Position numbers and translations under genes: made by a program | Source of the DNA: DATATV01 sp036268615 | GTDB taxonomy: Bacteria; Actinomycetota; Actinomycetes; Mycobacteriales; Pseudonocardiaceae | Assembly (NCBI GenBank): GCA_036268615.1 | Contig: DATATV010000101.1 | Span: 1-64,000 of the forward strand | Reading direction: 5' to 3' | Length of the DNA: 64,000 bases | In this document: positions 44,564-50,593 of the stretch, piece by piece | Layout of the letters: the number at the start of each line of letters is the position of its first letter | Numbering within the stretch: position 1 is the first letter of the stretch | The notes under the pieces: generated by a model | What the model was told of the DNA's origin: nothing | The model's input: only the letters and a program-made list of their open reading frames with translations | Database searches by the model: none

Positions 44564-45297
44564 AAGCCGATCCCGCCGTACAACGGCGGCTGCTCGACCT
44601 GGCCGAGGTCGACGCCGAACTGAACCGGATCGATCACCGCCGCCGGACGCTGCCGGAACTGGCCGAGATCGAGACGGCCGAGAAGACCGTGCAGGAGAAG
44701 CGGGACGCGCTGGTCGCGGTGGAGACCACGCTGGGCGACCTGAACCGGGACGCCAAGCGGCAGGAGGACGACATCGAGGCGGTGCGCTCCCGCGAGGACC
44801 GCGACCGCAAGCTGCTCAAGGACGGCAACGTCGGTGCCCGCCAGCTGGCCGACCTTGAGCACGAACTGGGCACGCTGAGCCGCCGGCAGTCCACTCTTGA
44901 GGACGACCTGCTGGAGCTGATGGAGCGCCGGGAGGCCGTCGAGCTGGACACCGGGCACGCCCGGGTCGAGCTGGACAAGGCCCAGCAGGGGATCGGTGAG
45001 CTGCAGGAGCGACGGGACGCCGCCCTGGTCGACCTGGACACCGCGCAGGCCCGCGCCGATGAGCGGCGCACCACCCTGGTCAAGGGCGTCCCGGCCGACC
45101 TGGCCGCCCTCTACGACCGGATTCGCACGCAGAAGGGCATCGGCGCGGCCCTGCTGCGCGCCCGCCGGTGCGGAGCGTGCCGGCTGGAGCTGGACCGCCA
45201 CCAGGTCGCGCAGATCAAGGGCACCGCCGCCGACGAGGTGATCCAGCACGACGAGTGCGGCGCGATCCTGGTGCGCACCGGGGAGTCCGGGCTGTGA
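44560..45297 (+). CDS. Coiled-coil zinc-ribbon protein (Rv2229c-like)
   Basis: A 245-residue protein with a long N-terminal coiled coil (about 5-175, rich in Glu, Arg and Leu heptads) and a C-terminal zinc ribbon, forming an elongated hairpin. The ribbon has CGAC (about 207-210), but the second pair reads HDEC, where relatives as I recall have C-x2-C, so His may serve as a ligand. Proteins of this C4-zinc-ribbon family have been proposed to tether RNA or proteins; function is open. GTG 44560 has CCGGAGGA upstream and overlaps the previous stop. Confidence 0.9.
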   Translation: MKADPAVQRRLLDLAEVDAELNRIDHRRRTLPELAEIETAEKTVQEKRDALVAVETTLGDLNRDAKRQEDDIEAVRSREDRDRKLLKDGNVGARQLADLEHELGTLSRRQSTLEDDLLELMERREAVELDTGHARVELDKAQQGIGELQERRDAALVDLDTAQARADERRTTLVKGVPADLAALYDRIRTQKGIGAALLRARRCGACRLELDRHQVAQIKGTAADEVIQHDECGAILVRTGESGL

Positions 45298-45719
45298 CAG
45301 CGGAAGTCGTCGTGGAGGCCGATGGCGGCTCGCGGGGCAACCCCGGGCCGGCCGGCTACGGCGCGGTCGTGCTCGACCCGGCCACCGAGGAGGTGCTCGC
45401 GGAGCGGCGCGGCGGCCTCGGCCACACGACCAACAACGTGGCCGAGTACAACGGCCTGATCGCCGGCCTCACGGCGGCTCGCGAACTCGGCGCACACGTG
45501 GTGGAGGTGCGGATGGACTCCAAACTGGTGGTCGAGCAGATGTCCGGCCGGTGGAAGATCAAGAACACCGCCCTGGCCGCGCTCGCCGAGACCGCCCGGC
45601 GGCTGACCGGCGAGTTCGACCAGGTCGGCTTCGAGTGGATTCCCCGCGAGCGCAACAAACGCGCCGACCGGTTGGCGAACGAGGCGATGGACGCCCAGGC
45701 CGCGGACGGCCGGCGATGA
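45294..45719 (+). CDS. Ribonuclease HI family protein
   Basis: A 141-residue RNase HI domain. The acidic catalytic residues sit in VEADGGSRGNPGPAGYG (Asp near 9), NNVAEYNG (Glu near 49), VRMDSKLV (Asp near 72) and ERNKRADRLAN (Asp near 124). It cleaves RNA in RNA-DNA hybrids. In M. tuberculosis the equivalent Rv2228c is a single polypeptide with a C-terminal CobC-type phosphatase. Here the two are separate genes that overlap by 4 bp (ATGA), so coupling is kept without fusion. GTG 45294 overlaps the zinc-ribbon stop. Confidence 0.94.
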   Translation: MTAEVVVEADGGSRGNPGPAGYGAVVLDPATEEVLAERRGGLGHTTNNVAEYNGLIAGLTAARELGAHVVEVRMDSKLVVEQMSGRWKIKNTALAALAETARRLTGEFDQVGFEWIPRERNKRADRLANEAMDAQAADGRR

Positions 45720-46372
45720 CCAGCACGGGTTCGCCGGCATCCTGGACCGGCGCGGTCGGCACGCCGACCCGGCTGTTGCTGTTGCGGCACGGCCAGACCG
45801 CGCTGTCGGTGCAGCGCCGCTACTCCGGCCGGGGCAACCCGCCGCTGACCGACCTCGGCCTGGCGCAGGCCGCCGCGGCCGCCGCGCGGCTGTCCACCCG
45901 GGACGACATCGCCGCGGTGGTGCACTCGCCGCTGGCCAGGGCCGCGCAGACCGCCGCCGCGGTCGCCGCCGCGACCGGTTTGTCCACAGTGGACATGCCG
46001 GACCTGATCGAGACCGACTTCGGCACCTGGGAGGGCCTCACCTTCCGGGAGGCGGCCCAGCGTGATCCGGAACTGCACAGCGCCTGGCTGGCCGACCCGG
46101 CCGTGCCGCCGCCGGCCGGCGAGAGTTTCGACCAGGTCCGCGAGCGGGTGGCCAGGGCCCGGGACGAGCTGATCGCGACCTACGGCGGGTCGACCGTCGT
46201 GGTGGTCAGCCACGTGACCCCGATCAAGACCCTGCTGCGGCTGGGCCTGGACGCCGGCCCGTCCATCCTGTTCCGGCTGCACCTCGACCTGGCGTCGCTG
46301 TCGATCGTCGAGTTCTACCCCGACGGCCATTCCTCGGTCCGCCTGGTCAACGACACCTCGCACCTCGACTAG
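45716..46372 (+). CDS. Histidine phosphatase (alpha-ribazole-phosphatase/acid phosphatase type)
   Basis: A 218-residue histidine-phosphatase-superfamily protein. LLLRHGQT carries the phospho-acceptor His (about residue 25), ETDFGTWEG the conserved acidic motif, and VVSHVTPIK the second His. It corresponds to the C-terminal half of Rv2228c, reported to have alpha-ribazole phosphatase-like and acid phosphatase activity, which would fit the cobalamin genes nearby. It is coupled to the RNase HI gene. Its TAG stop overlaps the TAG stop of the convergent Usp-like gene, so the two coding regions share four bases and no terminator can lie between them. Confidence 0.9.
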   Translation: MTSTGSPASWTGAVGTPTRLLLLRHGQTALSVQRRYSGRGNPPLTDLGLAQAAAAAARLSTRDDIAAVVHSPLARAAQTAAAVAAATGLSTVDMPDLIETDFGTWEGLTFREAAQRDPELHSAWLADPAVPPPAGESFDQVRERVARARDELIATYGGSTVVVVSHVTPIKTLLRLGLDAGPSILFRLHLDLASLSIVEFYPDGHSSVRLVNDTSHLD

Positions 46373-46863
46373 CCCCTCGGCGGCCTGGGCGGTTTCGGCG
46401 GGATCGAGTCCAGCTCCGGCACCTCGTCCGGCCAGATCAGCAGCACCGCGCAGGGCGCGTGATCCACGACGAACCGGGTGTGCCGCCCGAGGCTGCGCGG
46501 CCCGAGCCGGTCGGCGGCCCCGTCCCGCGCGCAGACCAGCACGTCCGCGTCCGCGCACGCGGCGACCACCTCCCGCTCGATCTCGCCGGCCCGCACCCAC
46601 CGCTCCGCAGGCCGCCCCAGCCGCTCGGCCGCCGCCGTGAGCAGCTGCTCCTCAGCGGGCCCGGCGAGCTGGTCGACAACGTCGCCGGGATCGTGCCCGG
46701 CCCGCCCGAGCAGGCCGCCGTAGGCGCCGTGCAGGGCTTCGCCGACGGTCGCGTCCAGCACGTGCAGCAGCACGAAGTCGGCGGCTTCGGGCGCGAGTCT
46801 GCTGGCCGCGTCCACGCAGGCCGCCCAGGTTCCCTCGGTGAGCCACACCACGACGCGGGTCAT
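46369..46863 (-). CDS. Universal-stress-protein-like (UspA fold) protein
   Basis: A 164-residue protein with a UspA-like alpha/beta fold. A first strand VVVWLTEGTW is followed by VLLHVLD, and the C-terminal element LGPRSLGRHTRFVVDHAPCAVLLIW holds the glycine-rich nucleotide-binding loop and last strand. It probably binds ATP or a related nucleotide. The C-terminal tail is proline-rich (IPPKPPRPPRG). It is probably co-transcribed with the upstream-positioned ArsB/NhaD-type transporter gene, whose stop lies upstream on the complementary side. Confidence 0.8.
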   Translation of the reverse strand: MTRVVVWLTEGTWAACVDAASRLAPEAADFVLLHVLDATVGEALHGAYGGLLGRAGHDPGDVVDQLAGPAEEQLLTAAAERLGRPAERWVRAGEIEREVVAACADADVLVCARDGAADRLGPRSLGRHTRFVVDHAPCAVLLIWPDEVPELDSIPPKPPRPPRG

Positions 46864-46867
46864 TCGG

Positions 46868-48127
46868 TCATCCTGACAGGATCAGCCCCAGCCACAAGGC
46901 GGCCACCGCGGCGAGCAGCGACAACGGCACGGTCAGCGCACCCAGTCGGAGGAACTCCCGCAACGTGGGCAGCAGCCCGCGCCCGGCGAGCACCCGCCGC
47001 CACAAGAGCGTCGCCAACGAGCCGACATAGGTCGCGTTCGGTCCGAGATTCACCCCGAGCAGCACCGCCAACACCAGCCCGGCGGCGGGGTGCGCCCCCA
47101 ACGCCGGCAGCAGCACGAGCGTCGCCGGCAGGTTGTTCAGCACATTGGCCAGCACCGCGGCCAACACCGCCATCCACAGCAGCCCACCGAAGCCCGCCGA
47201 CCCCGGTACCACCGACGCGAGCAGCCGCCCGAGTCCGTGAGCCGCGACGGCCTGCACCACCACCGCCAACCCGAGCACGAACAACAGGAAGAGTGGCGCC
47301 GTCTCGGCGAGCACAGCCGTCGGCCGAACGGCTCCCCGCCGCACCTCCCGCACCGCGAGCACCAACGCGCCGAGGGCCGCCACCCACACCGGTGCCAGCC
47401 CGAACAGTGAGGAAACCCCGAACCCGACCAACACCAACCCCAGCACCACCAACACGAACACCGGCGCGTCCCGGGATTCGGTCGTCTCGTCGGCCCGGCC
47501 CGTGCCGACAAGGTCCGTCCGAAAGAACCTCAGAAAAATGGCGAGCTCGACCGCGACGGCCACCAGCCAGGGCAGCACCATCAGGCCGGTGAAGGACAGG
47601 AAGGACAGTCCGGTGGCGCCGAAGGCGAGCAGATTGGTCAGATTGGACACCGGCAGCAGCGTCGAGGCCGAGTTGGCCAGGTGGGTGCACGCATAGACGT
47701 GTGGCTTGGCCCGCAACCGAAGCCTGCTGGCCGTCGCGAACACGACGGGAGTGAGCAGGACGACCGTCGCATCAAGACTGAGCACCGCGGTGGTCGACGC
47801 GGCGGCGACAAAGGTGAGCACCAGCAGCCGCCGGGGCCGCCCCCGGCACGCGACCGCCAGCCGCGACCCGAGCCACTCGAACACACCGGCCGAGTCCACC
47901 AGCTGCGCCAACACCAGGATCGCCGCCAGGAACGCGACCGTGGGCAGCAACTCCACCACCCGTCGCCAGGCAGCCGGCACCGACACCAACCCGAGCGCCA
48001 ACACCACCCCCGCGGCCGGCACCGCGACCACGGCCTCGGGCAGCCCGCGGGGCCGCACGACGGCGAAGCCGAGCACCGCGACCAGCAGCGCGATGCCGAT
48101 CAGTTCCGCCAGAGGCCCATGCCGCAC
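46868..48127 (-). CDS. ArsB/NhaD-type (SLC13/IT superfamily) transporter
   Basis: A 419-residue polytopic membrane protein with about 10-12 helices. LANSASTLLPVSNLTNLLAF is the conserved re-entrant or helix-break motif of ArsB/NhaD ion transporters, and NVLNNLPATLVLLPALG in the second half is its pseudo-repeat. This inverted duplication is the family hallmark. The substrate could be arsenite or Na+/H+; no arsR or arsC is nearby, so arsenic is unproven. GTG 48127 is chosen because the open frame upstream runs through the rnpB promoter and RNA gene. The start lies about 55 bp from rnpB, so the two share a divergent promoter region. Confidence 0.85.
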   Translation of the reverse strand: MRHGPLAELIGIALLVAVLGFAVVRPRGLPEAVVAVPAAGVVLALGLVSVPAAWRRVVELLPTVAFLAAILVLAQLVDSAGVFEWLGSRLAVACRGRPRRLLVLTFVAAASTTAVLSLDATVVLLTPVVFATASRLRLRAKPHVYACTHLANSASTLLPVSNLTNLLAFGATGLSFLSFTGLMVLPWLVAVAVELAIFLRFFRTDLVGTGRADETTESRDAPVFVLVVLGLVLVGFGVSSLFGLAPVWVAALGALVLAVREVRRGAVRPTAVLAETAPLFLLFVLGLAVVVQAVAAHGLGRLLASVVPGSAGFGGLLWMAVLAAVLANVLNNLPATLVLLPALGAHPAAGLVLAVLLGVNLGPNATYVGSLATLLWRRVLAGRGLLPTLREFLRLGALTVPLSLLAAVAALWLGLILSG

Positions 48128-48182
48128 CGGCCAACGGTAACCGGATTTGTGGGGGTGGACGGGGTGGCCGCTATCCTCTGCG

Positions 48183-48595
48183 CAGCGGACGAGTTGGCAG
48201 GGCGGTCGCGTCCGGGCGGAGACGCCCGGTCGAGGAAAGTCCGGACTCCACAGGGCAGGGTGGTTGCCAACGGCAACCCGGGGTGACCCGCGGGACAGTG
48301 CCACAGAGAACAGACCGCCCGGTCACGCGAGTGATTGGGTAAGGGTGAAACGGCGGTGTAAGAGACCACCAGCGCTCCGGGCGACCGGAGCGGCTCGGTA
48401 AACCCCACCCGGAGCAAGGCCAAGAGGGAGCGGTCCGCCGCTCCTGCGCAGGCGCCCGAGGACGGCCCGTCCGATGCCTGCGGGTAGGCCGCTGGAGCCT
48501 GCCGGCAACGGCAGGCCGAGATGGATGGCCGCCACCCGGACCGCCGCAAGGCGACCCGGGGACAGAATCCGGCTTACATGCCAACTCGTCCGCCC
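48183..48595 (+). ncRNA. rnpB: RNase P RNA (class A)
   Basis: The catalytic RNA of RNase P, which matures tRNA 5' ends. Conserved elements in order are GAGGAAAGTCCGGACTC near the 5' end, CAGAGAACAGACCGCC, GGGTGAAACGGCGGTGTAAG with AGACCACC, GGTAAACCCCACCCGGAGCA, AGATGGATGGCCGCC and ACAGAATCCGGCTTACAT. The terminal P1 helix pairs GCGGACGAGTTGG at the 5' end with CCAACTCGTCCGC at 48581-48593, which fixes both ends to within a few bases. Length of about 413 nt is normal for actinobacteria. The location next to the RNase HI/zinc-ribbon block is conserved with mycobacteria. Confidence 0.97.
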
Positions 48596-49525
48596 CTACG
48601 CTCCGTCGCCCACGGAAGTAGGACCCGAGTGAGCCCGGTCGATTCCCGGTCCGTGCGCACTCGATCCGGCGCCGCCGCGCCCCGGAAGCTTGCTGCCAAC
48701 CCGTTCGCGCTTCCCTGCCTTTCCGTCGCGGAACCTGCTTCTCCGTCAGGGAACCGCCGGAAACGGCACTGTCCACACCGCCGACCTGCGCAAGTTGGGT
48801 TTCACTCCGTGGGACAGTGTCTTGCCCAATTGGCATCAGCCATCCTGGCCACAGCCGGGTTTGGTTCGACCCCCCTTGTTGATCGGTTCCCGGTCGTGGA
48901 CGGTTCTCCGCGTCCTGTTGGCGTAACCCGATCGGCGCGGAGAGCCGCTGCCACCTTCCACCGGATGCGAAGCGCGCCGAAGGGGCCCGCCGAGCCGGCC
49001 GGCGAGCGGCCCATCTGATGGGACGAGAGGCGCCCCCAGCGACGGCCCGATGATGATCAACGGGTAACCTTGCGGTGCTCGACCCGAGCTGGTGACAGGT
49101 AGGTACACGCGCAAGTTGTGACAGGAAACACTCCAGTCGCCGGTGTGGGGCATGAACCCGACAGGTCTTCATGGCAGCCGGTTCGAGTCCCGTCAGGTGG
49201 CAGGTAATTTGTCCGAAATGTGGACAGCGCACGCAGACTTTGCCGTACACGTTGCGTCACCGTGGTCTGTGCGGCGGAGTGAACTCACCGCAAGTCTGCG
49301 GCGAACGGGTGGTTCCAGTACCGGCTTTCATTACCGCCCCCTGATGATGGGTGTGGTCAGATGGAAGACGACAGCCGGTCAGGGGAACAGGATTGGATCT
49401 ACGCTGCGTGCACCGACCACTACACGACGTCAAGCTGACGTGTTCTACTCGTCACTAGCATCACCTGAGGCTGGCGTCGCTGGCGCGCGCACGCCTGCCC
49501 CACTCCTCGCACCAGGGAGGACGAG
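48596..49525. other. Gene-free stretch between rnpB and the secretion module
   Basis: About 930 bp with no convincing gene. Small open frames on both strands lack third-position GC bias, and the stretch is visibly less GC-rich than its flanks, especially 49200-49480. It contains a GTGACAGG direct repeat (49092-49099 and 49118-49125), the T-arm-like fragment at 49173-49202, and, just before the first module gene, GGGAGGACG as a ribosome-binding site. The promoter of the secretion module presumably lies in its last 300 bp. Composition and position suggest an old insertion boundary. Confidence 0.5.
49173..49202 (+). other. tRNA 3'-end-like fragment (T-arm consensus)
   Basis: GGTTCGAGTCCC at 49180-49191 is a perfect match to the T-loop/T-stem consensus, followed by a seven-base acceptor-like segment and GGCA. 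No anticodon arm, D arm or matching 5' acceptor strand can be drawn upstream, so this is not a functional tRNA. It may be the relic of a tRNA gene or of an attachment site. Confidence 0.4.
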
Positions 49526-49789
49526 ATGACCGGTCCGACCGTTACCACCCTCGCCGTCGGCTTGGGCACAAGCAACGTCCGCGACTGGATCCTCAACAAC
49601 ATCGTGCCGTTGTTGTTGCTTGTCGTGGCGCTGCTGCTGCTCTACCTAGGTGGTGGCAGGGGCGACAACGCCGGTGTGATGCGTCGCGTCGGCGGTGTCT
49701 TCGTCGCGCTGGCCATCATCGGGCTCGCGGTCACCGGAGCCGGGGTCAACCTCGGTACCTGGCTCGCGAACCTGTTCACCAGCAACTGA
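49526..49789 (+). CDS. Small two-helix membrane protein, VirB2/pilin-like position
   Basis: An 87-residue protein with two hydrophobic helices (about 28-46, IVPLLLLVVALLLLYLGGG, and about 55-82, VFVALAIIGLAVTGAGVNLG) separated by a short basic loop. This size and topology match TrbC/VirB2-type pilins or the small first membrane proteins of Gram-positive type IV secretion operons. There is no sequence motif to prove it. It has a strong GGGAGGA site. It is first in a run of seven co-directional genes encoding secretion-like components. Confidence 0.7.
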   Translation: MTGPTVTTLAVGLGTSNVRDWILNNIVPLLLLVVALLLLYLGGGRGDNAGVMRRVGGVFVALAIIGLAVTGAGVNLGTWLANLFTSN

Positions 49790-49807
49790 CTGGCCGGGTG
49801 ATCGGTT

Positions 49808-50593
49808 GTGCGGGTACGCACTGACGACGAGGTTTACCGGGTCGATGCGGTCTGGCTCGGCCCGCCCAAGGCCACCTTCCCGTGGCGGGCGCGGTACGTG
49901 GCCTGGGGCATCGGCATCCTGGTCTTCCTCCTGGTGTTCTCCGTCGAACGGGGGATCGGCTTCGGCATCGGGTTCTTCCCGATCGCCTGGTGCCTGGTCA
50001 TCACCGTCGTGCTCACCCGGTTCCTCGGCTCCCGGATCAGCCACGAGCGCCCACTCGGCGCCGTGCTGACCATGTGGGCGCGCGAACTCAACGCGCCCCG
50101 CGAGCGGGCCGCGGGCCAGGGCGGTGCCACCGGCGCGGGCAAGGTCCGGGTGCACTCCCAGCGACCACTGCCCAAGGCCAAGCGACCCCCCGAACCGCCG
50201 ACCGACCGCGCGGCCCCGCACGTGAAGCCGGCCAAACCCAAGGACCGCAAGCCCGTCAAGGGCAGTAAACCGGTCAAGGGGCGCAAACCGGCCAAGGGGC
50301 AGCAGCCACCCGTCCGCGGCGGCCGATCCGGCCATCAGGCCGGCCGCACCGACCCGCGGACCGGAAATCGCACGGCAGCCAACCCGACCGGGCGACCTCA
50401 GCGGGTGCGACAGCAGCCGCCGCGCGGGCAGAATGTCCCTTACGTCCAGAACGCCCAGCCTCCTCAGGGCTGGCCGGGGCAACCAGGCGAACTGCCTGCA
50501 CCACCGGCGCGGACCGGGCATGGTGGAGGCAAGCGCACCGCGCGTGGTCGCAGCAAGGAGGTAGGCGGTGTTCGGACGCCGGGCAGGAGGTGA
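49808..50593 (+). CDS. Membrane protein with basic tail, VirB3-like position
   Basis: A 261-residue protein with two transmembrane helices near the N-terminus (about 32-50 and 55-75, YVAWGIGILVFLLVFSV and IAWCLVITVVLTRFLG). A soluble stretch and a long Lys/Arg/Pro/Gln-rich disordered C-terminus (about 110-261) follow. Two short helices immediately upstream of a VirB4-type ATPase gene is the VirB3/PrgI-like arrangement. The basic tail could bind nucleic acid or the membrane surface. GTG 49808 is used, and the 3' end overlaps the ATPase gene by 26 bp, indicating coupled translation. Confidence 0.7.
   Translation: MRVRTDDEVYRVDAVWLGPPKATFPWRARYVAWGIGILVFLLVFSVERGIGFGIGFFPIAWCLVITVVLTRFLGSRISHERPLGAVLTMWARELNAPRERAAGQGGATGAGKVRVHSQRPLPKAKRPPEPPTDRAAPHVKPAKPKDRKPVKGSKPVKGRKPAKGQQPPVRGGRSGHQAGRTDPRTGNRTAANPTGRPQRVRQQPPRGQNVPYVQNAQPPQGWPGQPGELPAPPARTGHGGGKRTARGRSKEVGGVRTPGRR

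Noticed and set aside
48836..49153. 105-codon minus-strand open frame downstream of rnpB
   Set aside because: No ribosome-binding site, no third-position GC bias and no recognisable fold; it lies in an AT-richer non-coding block.
49100..49202. Complete tRNA gene
   Set aside because: Only the T-arm and an acceptor-like tail match. No anticodon stem, D arm or complementary 5' acceptor strand could be found for normal or long-variable-arm tRNAs.
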